A stretch of DNA of 19,410 bases. It comes from DQTL01 sp964396505 (GTDB lineage: Bacteria > Bacteroidota > Bacteroidia > Flavobacteriales > Flavobacteriaceae). The notes beneath the pieces are model-generated. The model searched no databases. It saw only the letters and a program-made list of their open reading frames with translations, and was not told where the DNA came from. Numbering within the stretch: position 1 is the first letter of the stretch; the number at the start of each line of letters is the position of its first letter. Location: contig CAYNFJ010000031.1 of the NCBI GenBank assembly GCA_964396505.1, positions 1 through 19,410 on the forward strand. The letters run 5' to 3'. Of the stretch, positions 7,078 through 15,048 are shown in pieces. Made by a program: the position numbers and the translations under genes.

Positions 7078-7150
7078 TGACCTGGCTGGGGCTCGAACCC
7101 AGGACCACCTCCTTAAAAGGGAGGTGCTCTACCAACTGAGCTACCAGGTC
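7078..7150 (-). tRNA. tRNA-Lys (anticodon UUU)
   Basis: The minus strand folds into a complete cloverleaf of 73 nt. The acceptor stem GACCTGG pairs perfectly with CCAGGTC. The D arm contains TAGCTCAGTTGGTAGAGCA, the anticodon stem-loop is CCTCCCTTTTAAGGAGG with anticodon TTT, and the T arm is CTGGGTTCGAGCCCCAG. The discriminator base is A at 7078, as usual for lysine tRNA, and CCA is not encoded. It reads AAA and AAG lysine codons, of which AAA is much the commoner in this AT-rich genome. It stands alone between the MlaF gene and its own terminator. Confidence 0.97.
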
Positions 7151-7166
7151 TTGCATTAAGCGGGTG

Positions 7167-7197
7167 CAAATATAAGATGATATTTTAAAATATCAAA
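7167..7197 (-). promoter_or_regulatory. Bacteroidota promoter of tRNA-Lys (TTTG - 19 nt - TATATTTG)
   Basis: On the minus strand a TTTG -33 box (7194-7197) is followed after exactly 19 nt by TATATTTG (7167-7174), a full match to the Bacteroidota consensus. The expected start lies around 7160, about ten bases before the mature tRNA. It is the best promoter in the window. Confidence 0.8.
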
Positions 7198-7218
7198 CAA
7201 AGAATTAATTATTTTTTG

Positions 7219-7983
7219 TTATTTCTCATTTAGGTAAGCTTCCCTTACTTTTTTGTATAATTTGGAAGAGTAAACAAAGTTTACAACTGCTTCATTGTCA
7301 GTTCTAAATATCTCTTCTTTGGTTCCTTCCCAGGCTTTAATCCCATCTTTTAAAAAAACAATTTTATCGCCAATTTCCATTACAGAGTTCATATCATGGG
7401 TATTGATAACCGTAATAATATCGTACTCACGGGTAATTTCCCGTATCAGATTATCAATTAAAATAGCAGTTTGTGGATCCAAACCGGAATTGGGTTCATC
7501 ACAAAATAAATATTTAGGATTTAATACAATGGCTCTGGCTATAGCCACACGTTTTTTCATTCCACCGGAAAGCTCCGATGGATATTTCTGATTGGCTCCC
7601 GATAAATTGACTCTATCTAAAACAGCATTTACGCGTTTTAACATATCGGGTTTACTAGATTCGGTAAACATTTTCAACGGAAACATCACGTTTTCTTCTA
7701 CAGTCATCGAATCGTAAAGCGCACTTCCTTGAAATACCATTCCCAATTCTTTTCTAATCTGACGTTTTTCGTGTTGATTCAATTTAGAGAATACCCGTCC
7801 GTCAAAGGATATTTCGCCTTCTTCCGGTGTATGTAAGCCTAATAGCGATTTGAGAAAAACAGTCTTTCCGGAGCCACTTTGCCCAATTACCAGGCTGGTT
7901 TTTCCTTTTTCAAAACTGGTTGAAATCCCTTTTAACACATGGGCAGTTCCAAATGATTTATGTAAATTCTTTACTTCTAACAT
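7219..7983 (-). CDS. mlaF: MlaF-type ABC ATPase of an MCE phospholipid transporter
   Basis: This 254-residue ATPase is complete: Walker A GQSGSGKT (34-41), Q-loop Q85, signature LSGGM (138-142), Walker B YLFCDEP (158-164) and switch histidine H196. The sequence NSGLDP after Walker B, and pairing with an MlaE-type permease, mark the MlaF/Ttg2A subgroup. These ATPases power lipid movement between inner and outer membranes, keeping the outer leaflet asymmetric. Its ATG directly abuts the stop codon of the permease gene (no bases between), so translation is likely coupled. The MCE-domain partner (MlaD) is not downstream; the next feature is tRNA-Lys on the same strand. Confidence 0.93.
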   Translation of the reverse strand: MLEVKNLHKSFGTAHVLKGISTSFEKGKTSLVIGQSGSGKTVFLKSLLGLHTPEEGEISFDGRVFSKLNQHEKRQIRKELGMVFQGSALYDSMTVEENVMFPLKMFTESSKPDMLKRVNAVLDRVNLSGANQKYPSELSGGMKKRVAIARAIVLNPKYLFCDEPNSGLDPQTAILIDNLIREITREYDIITVINTHDMNSVMEIGDKIVFLKDGIKAWEGTKEEIFRTDNEAVVNFVYSSKLYKKVREAYLNEK

Positions 7984-8724
7984 CTATCCTAACAACATTT
8001 GAGTTAAAAAATAATTCAATAAAATAATCACCACACTTGTCCAAACTACGGCTTTCGTACTGGCTCTACCAACTTCCAATGCGCCTCCTTGCACCTTGTC
8101 TCCGTGATAAGCTGAAACCGTAACAATCACAAAAGCAAATACCAATGTTTTAATAATGGCATACTGGACAAAATAGGGATTAAATTCCAATTGAATTCCC
8201 ATAATATAATCTTCCGTAAAAAATAAATCGGTCAATATTCCGGCAACCCATCCACCTAAAATTCCTAAAATCATAGCCAACACCACTAGAATTGGGTAAA
8301 ATAATAGAACGGCAACTATTTTGGGCAAAACCAAGTAATTCAAAGAATTGATTCCCATAATTTCCAAGGCATCAATCTGTTCGGTTACTCGCATGGTACC
8401 AATGCTGGAGGTGATATAAGAACCTACTTTTCCTGCCAAAATAACCGAGATAAACGTAGGAGCAAATTCCAAAATCATCGATCTTTTAGTAGCAAAACCT
8501 ATTAAATATTTGGGAATAAACGGGCTATCTACATTCAGTGCCGTTTGTATAGCCACTACTCCACCGACAAAAAAGCCTATAAAAGTTACAATCCCTAATG
8601 ATTTAAGTCCTAAATCATCAATCTCCCTAAAGAGCAATTCCCAAAAAACCTTCCATTTTTGGGGTTTTTTAAAAACCTCTTTCAGCATTAAAAAATAAGC
8701 TCCTATATGTTCTAAATTTGTCAT
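7984..8724 (-). CDS. mlaE: MlaE-type permease of an MCE phospholipid transporter
   Basis: This 246-residue integral membrane protein shows the MlaE hallmarks: an amphipathic N-terminal helix ahead of GFFVGGVVAIQTAL, then EFAPTFISVILAGKVGSYITSSIGTMRVTEQIDALEIMG, where the EQIDAL coupling-helix motif contacts the ATPase, followed by membrane segments to the C terminus. About five membrane helices are visible, as in known MlaE structures. It forms a dimer with two MlaF subunits in the inner membrane and passes lipids to or from an MCE ring. It is first in a two-gene operon with mlaF. A weak TATATTTT sequence about 11 nt upstream of the start could be part of a promoter, but it lacks the final G of the consensus. 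Confidence 0.93.
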   Translation of the reverse strand: MTNLEHIGAYFLMLKEVFKKPQKWKVFWELLFREIDDLGLKSLGIVTFIGFFVGGVVAIQTALNVDSPFIPKYLIGFATKRSMILEFAPTFISVILAGKVGSYITSSIGTMRVTEQIDALEIMGINSLNYLVLPKIVAVLLFYPILVVLAMILGILGGWVAGILTDLFFTEDYIMGIQLEFNPYFVQYAIIKTLVFAFVIVTVSAYHGDKVQGGALEVGRASTKAVVWTSVVIILLNYFLTQMLLG

Positions 8725-8790
8725 AAGCAGATTGCTAAAATATAAATTTCTCAGGCAATTTTGATATATGTTAGAGGAAATTAGTGTTAA

Positions 8791-10692
8791 TTATTCCTCA
8801 AGTTGATCATGTAAGTCAGACCATTCGTCCATCAAATTGTCCAAAGTGTCTTTTTTTTGTTGGTATTTTTCAAAAAAATCGGGTTTTCCTACTATATTCT
8901 CGTCATTTTCATAAATAGCCGCATCCAAATGCAAAACTTCTTTTTCTATATCGGCAATTTGTGTTTCTATTTTACTGATTCTATTTTTCAATCGTTTTTT
9001 TGCTTTTTCCTGTTCTCTACTTCGTTTAGTAGGCGTTTTCTTGACGCTTGTGGGCTTTGTTTCAATTTTCTCTACTTCTCTAAAATTTTCAAATTTTCGT
9101 TGTTCCAAATAATAATCAATATCCCCCAAATATTCCTTTATCTGATGATTTCTAAACTCATAGACTTTTTCAACCAAACCTTGTAAAAAATCCCGGTCAT
9201 GCGATACGACTATCAAGCTACCTTCAAAATCCAACAAGGCTTTCTTAAGAACTGTTTTGGATAGCATATCCAAATGATTGGTTGGCTCATCCATTATTAA
9301 CACATTAAATGGTGTCAATAACATTTTACATAATGCCAGGCGGTTCCGTTCCCCTCCGGAGAGTACTTTGACTTTTTTCTCCACAGCATCACCGCCAAAT
9401 AGGAAACTACCCAACATCGCCCTTATTTTTATTCTATTAGTGTCATTAGCAGCCAACTCCATCTCTTCTATTAAGGTATTTTCTCCGTTCAAATAATCGG
9501 ATTGATTCTGAGCAAAATAGCCTATTTTCACATGATGTCCTATTTCCAATTGTCCGTCATAGGGTATTTCTTGGACTAATATTTTTGCCAAGGTCGTTTT
9601 TCCCATTCCATTTTGTCCTACAAAAGCAATTCTTTTACCACGTTCAAACAGTAGATCTATATCTTTTAAAACGACATTATCTCCATACGTTTTTCCAATT
9701 TTATTAAGCGTAAAAATAACTTTACCGGGAGGATCTGCCGACGGGAAACGTACATGCATCACAGAATTTTCAGTAGCATCTACTTCAATGCGTTCCATTT
9801 TTTCCAACTTTTTAATCAAAGACTGGGCAAAGGCAGCTTTACTGGCTTTGTATCTAAAACGCTCTATGAGTTGTTCTGTTTGTTTAATTTGTTTTTCTTG
9901 ATTTTTTTGCGCCTGTAATTGTTTGCTTATCAATTCTTCACGAATGGCCATATATTGTGAAAAAGGCTTTTTAAAATCGTAAATACCTCCTAAAGATATC
10001 TCTATAGTACGATTGGTCACGGCATCTAGAAACATCCTGTCATGAGATACCACCAAGACAATCCCTTGAAAGTTTTTTAAAAAATTTTCAAACCAGATAA
10101 TCGATTCAATATCCAAATGGTTGGTGGGTTCGTCCAAGAGCAAGACATCGTTTTTTTGTAACAATAGCTTGGCTAGCTCAATACGCATACGCCAACCGCC
10201 TGAAAAAGTATCGGTAGGTTTCGTAAAATCTGCTCGTTTAAAACCCAAACCTTGTAAGATACGTTCGGTTTCTCCTTTATAATTATAGCCACCTATAAGC
10301 TCATACCGATGATTCAAATCGTCTAATTGGTGTAATAAATCTGTATATGCTGTACTTTCATAATCGGTTCGCGTGTCCAATTGCTTATGGATCTGCTGTA
10401 ATTGCGATTCGATTATTTTAATCTCTTCAAAAGCCAAATAGGCCTCTTCTAATATAGTATTGCCAATATTAAAATCAATATCTTGCTGTAAAAAACCTAT
10501 TTTAGCGTGTTTATCAATCGCCAAAATCCCCTCATATTCCTGTTCGCCCGAAATAACCCGTAATAAGGTAGATTTTCCGGCACCATTTTTACCGATTAAT
10601 CCTACTCTGTTACCGGGTGTCAGTTTAAACCCAACATTGGAAAAAATGGGTGTTCCTGCAAATGAAACCGATAAATTTGTAACATCTATCAT
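8791..10692 (-). CDS. ABC-F family ATPase (ribosome-associated, no membrane domain)
   Basis: This 633-residue protein has two ABC domains and no membrane segments. Domain 1 has Walker A GKNGAGKS (34-41), signature SGGW (164-167), DEPTNHLD (187-194) and VSHDR (215-219). Domain 2 has GQNGMGKT (359-366), LSGGE (444-448), DEPTNHLD (468-475) and VSHDR (496-500). Residues about 245-310 form the charged interdomain linker (P-site tRNA interaction motif) typical of ABC-F proteins. Residues about 555-633 form a basic linker and a C-terminal coiled coil like that of Uup/YheS-type members. ABC-F proteins bind the ribosomal E site and relieve stalls or assist translation; a few give antibiotic resistance. 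The linker is not long, so a housekeeping role fits better. The FAD oxidoreductase gene ends 3 nt upstream, so the two are cotranscribed. Confidence 0.92.
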   Translation of the reverse strand: MIDVTNLSVSFAGTPIFSNVGFKLTPGNRVGLIGKNGAGKSTLLRVISGEQEYEGILAIDKHAKIGFLQQDIDFNIGNTILEEAYLAFEEIKIIESQLQQIHKQLDTRTDYESTAYTDLLHQLDDLNHRYELIGGYNYKGETERILQGLGFKRADFTKPTDTFSGGWRMRIELAKLLLQKNDVLLLDEPTNHLDIESIIWFENFLKNFQGIVLVVSHDRMFLDAVTNRTIEISLGGIYDFKKPFSQYMAIREELISKQLQAQKNQEKQIKQTEQLIERFRYKASKAAFAQSLIKKLEKMERIEVDATENSVMHVRFPSADPPGKVIFTLNKIGKTYGDNVVLKDIDLLFERGKRIAFVGQNGMGKTTLAKILVQEIPYDGQLEIGHHVKIGYFAQNQSDYLNGENTLIEEMELAANDTNRIKIRAMLGSFLFGGDAVEKKVKVLSGGERNRLALCKMLLTPFNVLIMDEPTNHLDMLSKTVLKKALLDFEGSLIVVSHDRDFLQGLVEKVYEFRNHQIKEYLGDIDYYLEQRKFENFREVEKIETKPTSVKKTPTKRSREQEKAKKRLKNRISKIETQIADIEKEVLHLDAAIYENDENIVGKPDFFEKYQQKKDTLDNLMDEWSDLHDQLEE

Positions 10693-10695
10693 AAT

Positions 10696-11766
10696 CTATT
10701 TCGATTCTATATTTTTATAATATTTCTTGTAAAACCGTTGAATATCAGATTCTTCAGGCAATGGAATGGCATCTTCCAAATTCTCAATGAGTTGCCTCGC
10801 CAAACCGGGTGCTAAGATAATGCCTCGTGTTCCTAAACCGTTTAAAATAGCCATAGTAGGTTTTTCAGGATGTACCCCCAACAGCGGTCTTCTATCCATT
10901 ATGGTAGGTCTGATTCCTATTTTATAATCTATAATCCGATAGGGAACCGTAAGAAATTTTTGTAATTTTTGTTCTAATACGGCTTGCGCTTTTTCGCTAT
11001 GATCAAAAGTTTTATCATCCCAATCATACGTAGCACCCACAATATAAGTTGTATCTTGTATAGGCACCATAAACACACCGGATTTAATGATATAATCACT
11101 GTGAAATCCGGGGACTTCAATAACCAACATCTCCCCTTTTGCCTCTTTCATGGGTAAATAATTAAAAAAAGGATTGTGATGTAGATAACTTCCTTCAGCA
11201 AAAACAATATACCGTGCTTCTATATTTTTATAATGTACCACAGAATCGGAAAAAATAAGACTATTGTAATCAAAAGATTCTTGATAAAACTGTTTTTTAG
11301 ATAGCAATTCTTCTTTATAATCTTCTAATAGTTCCTCACCGGCTACGCGTCCGACATGTTGCAAAATACCAAAACCAAAATCGGCAGCAATCCCGTCTAT
11401 TTTTTTATGATGGATAGCGGGAATCATATAGTGGTTCATAACATGTTTATCGGATGCAACCATCCAATTATTTTGTTCTTCAACCGAATGTAATATTCGA
11501 TATATGGGGGTTGGAAAGATATATTTTTCATGAAAATGATTTTCCATTTCACGGTAAAAGGGCAAGGCTTCTTGGAGCATCGGATGGGTTTGCCAAGCCG
11601 GTGTAAAACGTTTGAGAATAATGGGATTGTACATGCCTCCAATAATACGTTCCGGTCTATTGGGATTATCATCATATACCACAAAAGACTTGTTTCTTTT
11701 ATTCAATTGATGAGCAAAAGCCATTCCGGCTAATCCAAAACCCACAAGTATATAATCAACTTTCAT
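10696..11766 (-). CDS. FAD-dependent oxidoreductase (D-amino acid oxidase / glycine oxidase fold)
   Basis: This 356-residue protein begins with a Rossmann dinucleotide-binding motif GFGLAG (9-14), followed by the acidic end of beta-2 (VVYDD), matching the DAO superfamily of FAD enzymes. The C-terminal region carries the DAO-type second FAD contact GLGTRGIILAPGLARQLIE near residues 315-334. A KIGIRPTIMDRRPLLG segment (about 284-299), with an arginine before the RRP, resembles the substrate-carboxylate region of amine-oxidising members. There is no signal peptide, so it is cytosolic. The substrate cannot be told from sequence alone; sarcosine/glycine-oxidase-like or MnmC-like amine oxidation are possibilities. 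It starts just after the terminator that closes the gld operon and precedes the ABC-F gene by 3 nt, so it heads that two-gene unit. Confidence 0.82.
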   Translation of the reverse strand: MKVDYILVGFGLAGMAFAHQLNKRNKSFVVYDDNPNRPERIIGGMYNPIILKRFTPAWQTHPMLQEALPFYREMENHFHEKYIFPTPIYRILHSVEEQNNWMVASDKHVMNHYMIPAIHHKKIDGIAADFGFGILQHVGRVAGEELLEDYKEELLSKKQFYQESFDYNSLIFSDSVVHYKNIEARYIVFAEGSYLHHNPFFNYLPMKEAKGEMLVIEVPGFHSDYIIKSGVFMVPIQDTTYIVGATYDWDDKTFDHSEKAQAVLEQKLQKFLTVPYRIIDYKIGIRPTIMDRRPLLGVHPEKPTMAILNGLGTRGIILAPGLARQLIENLEDAIPLPEESDIQRFYKKYYKNIESK

Positions 11767-11793
11767 ACGCCTTAATTAAGAAAGCACTAAAAT

Positions 11794-11825
11794 AAAAAAA
11801 GACCCTCAAATGAGAGTCTTTTTTT
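11794..11825. terminator. Intrinsic terminator after gldN
   Basis: A 14-bp stem (11794-11807 with 11812-11825, one G-U pair on the minus strand) closes a 4-base loop. It has an A tract on one side and a T tract on the other, giving a seven-T run in the minus-strand transcript. It lies about 17 nt after the gldN stop and separates the gld operon from the oxidoreductase gene. Confidence 0.85.
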
Positions 11826-11841
11826 AGTATTAAATTATGGC

Positions 11842-12747
11842 TTAATAGTTCCACAAGTCCAATTCCTTGTTTCTGATATCTTCTTTTAACTTCTCTGATT
11901 CCAACACTTGGAATAGTGAATTGCCTTTTACATAACTTTTTACTTCCCTATCACCGTGGATATTCTCTTCTTTATATATTAGAGAACTGAAACGGTGTGC
12001 ATTGAGCAGATGATCAAAAGAAATGGGAAATGCCGCATTTTTAGGATTAAACACTTTCATATCGTGCATCACTTGTCGGGCATCGGGATAAAAAACCCAA
12101 AACAAGGGTAATTTTTCGTTAATATCTCCTAAATCATCCCGTCCTAATGTTTGTACATCGGGAGCAATGGGAGCAATACCCAATAACCGGTACTTCATTT
12201 CACCTTGTCGTTTGTCAATATACCAAACACCTTTAATTTTATAACCTTCAATATGTTCTGAATCAATATTATATTTGTCAATATACTCAGAAATATCTGC
12301 GTTAGGATCGGCATTTAATATATCATAGGCTTCAGGCAGCGTATCTAAACGATAGGTTTTTTCCTGAATCTCTTGATAGGTTAGTTTAGCAGTAAAATAG
12401 GAATCATCATAAATCTCAGTAATTTTTCCTTGTTTGATTCCTCTTAGAAGCGTATCGTATAATGAGCGTCTGTTACTAGAAATACGCATCGTATCAATGG
12501 GATAGTAATAAGGCAGATTTAAACGCTCATTCAAATCGACATATTCCCAAACAATTTTGGACCAATAAAGATCACGATCATCAATATAACCGTATTCTAA
12601 AGGTTTATCATTATCTGCCGCCAACTGCTGTGCCGTCTTTTTGCCAATTTGTTGTGGTTTCTTAGCATTCAACAAATTAGTTTGAGCACTGGCAAAAGTC
12701 GTGGCAAATAAAACGATACTTACTATTAAAAATTTACTAAAATTCAT
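11842..12747 (-). CDS. gldN: GldN, gliding motility / type IX secretion ring component
   Basis: This 301-residue protein has a signal peptide (cleavage at ASA-Q, residues 19-22) and the GldN/PorN family sequence: an N-terminal region with YGYIDDRDLYWSKIVWEYVDLNERLNLPYYYP, the LYDTLLRGIKQGKITEIYDDSYF segment, and a KGVWYIDKRQGEMKYRLLGIAPI core with a VFYPDARQ motif. GldN is periplasmic and binds GldK to form the ring at the outer membrane that the GldLM motor drives. The pair is needed for T9SS secretion and gliding. It is the last gene of gldKLMN, 15 nt after gldM. No gldO paralogue follows, unlike the duplicated arrangement I recall in F. johnsoniae. Length fits the family. Confidence 0.97.
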   Translation of the reverse strand: MNFSKFLIVSIVLFATTFASAQTNLLNAKKPQQIGKKTAQQLAADNDKPLEYGYIDDRDLYWSKIVWEYVDLNERLNLPYYYPIDTMRISSNRRSLYDTLLRGIKQGKITEIYDDSYFTAKLTYQEIQEKTYRLDTLPEAYDILNADPNADISEYIDKYNIDSEHIEGYKIKGVWYIDKRQGEMKYRLLGIAPIAPDVQTLGRDDLGDINEKLPLFWVFYPDARQVMHDMKVFNPKNAAFPISFDHLLNAHRFSSLIYKEENIHGDREVKSYVKGNSLFQVLESEKLKEDIRNKELDLWNY

Positions 12748-12762
12748 AAAAAAACTTATTTA

Positions 12763-14304
12763 TTATTTTATCTCAATCAATACCGGAGATGCTTTTTTAA
12801 TTCTATATCCGGAACTGTTGCCCACAAGGGTAGATTTTACATCAAATACAGCTACCTGATCACCTCTTTTAGCACGTGCAATAGCACTTTGTGCTTGCGG
12901 AGACATTCTAGAACCTCTTACATTAATAGTCGCTTGTCCGGGTACTTTTACTTTAAATGAGGTTGTTCTCAAGGTTAAATCAAAAACAAAATCAGGTAAG
13001 ATTACCCCAACAGTCGCTTTGGATAAACTGGCTTTAGGCATCGAAATTTGTCCGGTTTGTTTACGAATAGAAGCCATAGGAGCGGGTATATCCATAATAC
13101 GGAATTTCTTATTGGAACTCACCGTTTTACCATCGGTCATTTTTCCGGTAGCAGTAATGGTTACTTCTTTTCCTTTACCGGGAATCATCATATATTTACC
13201 ACCGCCTTTAGAATGTAATCCGGCACCGGAAGCTGTTACTTTATTATTGGGAATACCCGGTATAGAAATGGTCATTGGATTTTCCAATCCTCTGTAAACC
13301 ACATTCATCTTATCGGCAGAAATTACTGCCTCATTAGGTCTTGGTATTACAGAATATTTACCTCCAACAATATCAATTTCGATGGGTTTTCCTTTTTCCA
13401 TAAATACAAATTTACCTTTTAACTCGTGCTCACCTACATTACCGGCAGAACGGTTAATGATAACTTGACCAGCTTGAATACTGGATTCCGGAACTTTAGA
13501 ACCATTAATAACCACTTCAGAAGCTTTCAAAGTCGGGTCATTTTTACCCAATACAATTTTTGCTTTTAAAGGTTCATTGGAATAGTAGGCGCTTTTTTCA
13601 AAAACGACCATCGCATCATAATTGGTCATCGATACATCACTTTCCAACTGTCCACCCAGTATCGTGTTATACACATCGGTTTCAGTGGTACGAATATCGG
13701 CTTGGATTTGCTCGATATTGGTCAAGGTAGTAATCAATGGAAAACCTTCATAACGACTTTCTAACCAGTCATGATGTCTCATTTTACCAATCTTCTCATC
13801 GGCAGTAGAAAAACGTTTTTCAATCTGGTCTTTTAATTCTTGATTGTCCCCAATTAACGCAATGACTTGATCACGATAATTATTAATCTGATTGACAAAT
13901 TCATCACCTTTAGGAGTGTGCTTTCCTTTTTTAAAGAAGTATGCATCTCCGGCTGCAGAATTATCCATCTTTTCATAATCGGTAGGATCTTCAATCTTCT
14001 TAGTCAATTCTTTTGTTACACCATTCAGGTATTCATAGAATTCTGTAGAAAGATTACTCAACTTTTGAGCTCTTTCGTTCAGTTTCAAGTACTTATCCGG
14101 TTGTTCTGTGGCTTTCATAGCCAAATTGGTCAGTATCTTTTTATTAGCTTTATCTACTTTTACATTAGACGCTTCTAATTTTTCCTTCATAAATCCAAAG
14201 GAAGACAAAACTTCCTTACTCATATTCAAAGCTAACATAGCGATAAATACAAGATACATCAAGTTGATCATCTTCTGCCTTGGTGATAAATTTCCTCCTG
14301 CCAT
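12763..14304 (-). CDS. gldM: GldM, inner-membrane / periplasmic rotor-shaft protein of the T9SS motor
   Basis: This 513-residue protein has a short cytosolic N-terminus (AGGNLSPRQKM), a single transmembrane helix at about 13-28 (NLMYLVFIAMLALNMS) and a large periplasmic part. The periplasmic part starts helical (the D1 bundle, to about residue 220) and continues as beta-rich Ig-like domains ending near IRVKK-type strands. Length and layout match GldM/PorM, a dimer whose helix packs inside the GldL ring and whose periplasmic domains reach toward GldKN. The proton-driven turning of GldLM powers T9SS and gliding adhesin movement. It sits 43 nt after gldL and 15 nt before gldN. The conserved MINLMYLVFIAMLALNMSKEVL helix is a clear family signature. 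Confidence 0.97.
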   Translation of the reverse strand: MAGGNLSPRQKMINLMYLVFIAMLALNMSKEVLSSFGFMKEKLEASNVKVDKANKKILTNLAMKATEQPDKYLKLNERAQKLSNLSTEFYEYLNGVTKELTKKIEDPTDYEKMDNSAAGDAYFFKKGKHTPKGDEFVNQINNYRDQVIALIGDNQELKDQIEKRFSTADEKIGKMRHHDWLESRYEGFPLITTLTNIEQIQADIRTTETDVYNTILGGQLESDVSMTNYDAMVVFEKSAYYSNEPLKAKIVLGKNDPTLKASEVVINGSKVPESSIQAGQVIINRSAGNVGEHELKGKFVFMEKGKPIEIDIVGGKYSVIPRPNEAVISADKMNVVYRGLENPMTISIPGIPNNKVTASGAGLHSKGGGKYMMIPGKGKEVTITATGKMTDGKTVSSNKKFRIMDIPAPMASIRKQTGQISMPKASLSKATVGVILPDFVFDLTLRTTSFKVKVPGQATINVRGSRMSPQAQSAIARAKRGDQVAVFDVKSTLVGNSSGYRIKKASPVLIEIK

Positions 14305-14347
14305 TGTATAATAATGTTTTTAGTTAAAATATTTGGTTTTTGGAAAA

Positions 14348-14998
14348 TTATCCTTTGTTCATAGCGCTTAGCATACCACCATAAACTTCATTTAAGTTTT
14401 TAAGATTGGATGCCATAGATTGCATTTGTTCTTTTAAAGCACTGGCATTGTTGGCTACTTCTTCATTAACCTGTGCCTGACGGCTAGCACTTTCCAATTG
14501 TACTTTATACAAACTGTTTAAGGCTTCCATTTGAGAGGCTGCCATGGCTAGTTGTTCACTGTACTTATTGGTAGCTGAAATAGAATCGGCAGCCGGTTTG
14601 ATTTGATCTGCTGCACCTTTAAAATTTTGGATACTTTCTCCTAAACTTGCCATCAAATTAGAATCCAATTTGGCTTCTTTAAGCATTTGATCTAATTTTT
14701 GGGAAAGCATACTTTGTGCTTCTTGTGCTTGTTGTCTGTCTTTACGTTTGTTTTGACTTTCGCCACCGGCTAATTCCGGATAAACACGAGACCAGTCTAA
14801 ATCTTCATCTACCGATTCGAAGGCAGATATGAAGAAAATCAAAGCCTCAGTACCTAAACCGATCATCAATAATATATCCCCTGTTAAAGGACCTATACCC
14901 ATGTGAAGAATTTTAAATAATGCTCCGATGATTACTACTGATGCCCCGATACCGTAGGCCATGTGAAAAAATTTCTTTACTGATTTTGATTGTGCCAT
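14348..14998 (-). CDS. gldL: GldL, inner-membrane stator protein of the T9SS/gliding motor
   Basis: This 216-residue protein has two transmembrane helices near residues 14-32 and 41-60, followed by a cytosolic tail of about 140 residues rich in Ala, Gln and Ser, predicted helical. The motif GALFKILH carries K29 and H32, and GTEALIFF carries E51 within helix 2. These match, with an offset of two, the charged membrane residues I recall as K27, H30 and E49 of F. johnsoniae GldL, proposed to couple proton flow. GldL forms a pentamer around the GldM dimer. It lies 50 nt after gldK and 43 nt before gldM in the same operon. The family identity is secure. Confidence 0.97.
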   Translation of the reverse strand: MAQSKSVKKFFHMAYGIGASVVIIGALFKILHMGIGPLTGDILLMIGLGTEALIFFISAFESVDEDLDWSRVYPELAGGESQNKRKDRQQAQEAQSMLSQKLDQMLKEAKLDSNLMASLGESIQNFKGAADQIKPAADSISATNKYSEQLAMAASQMEALNSLYKVQLESASRQAQVNEEVANNASALKEQMQSMASNLKNLNEVYGGMLSAMNKG

Positions 14999-15048
14999 AA
15001 TAAAAAATATTTTGGGTTATTAATTGGTTGTTTTTGGTTTATTTAATT

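Noticed and set aside
7078..7150. tRNA-Lys as an integration site for a mobile element
   Set aside because: No integrase gene, no repeated copy of the tRNA 3' end, and ordinary genes on both sides.
8774..8799. Hairpin across the ABC-F stop codon
   Set aside because: The arms pair only with a two-base bulge and no T tract follows, so it is not an intrinsic terminator.
8791..10692. ABC-F protein as an antibiotic-resistance determinant
   Set aside because: The interdomain linker is not extended and the gene sits in a housekeeping context, so a resistance role cannot be supported.
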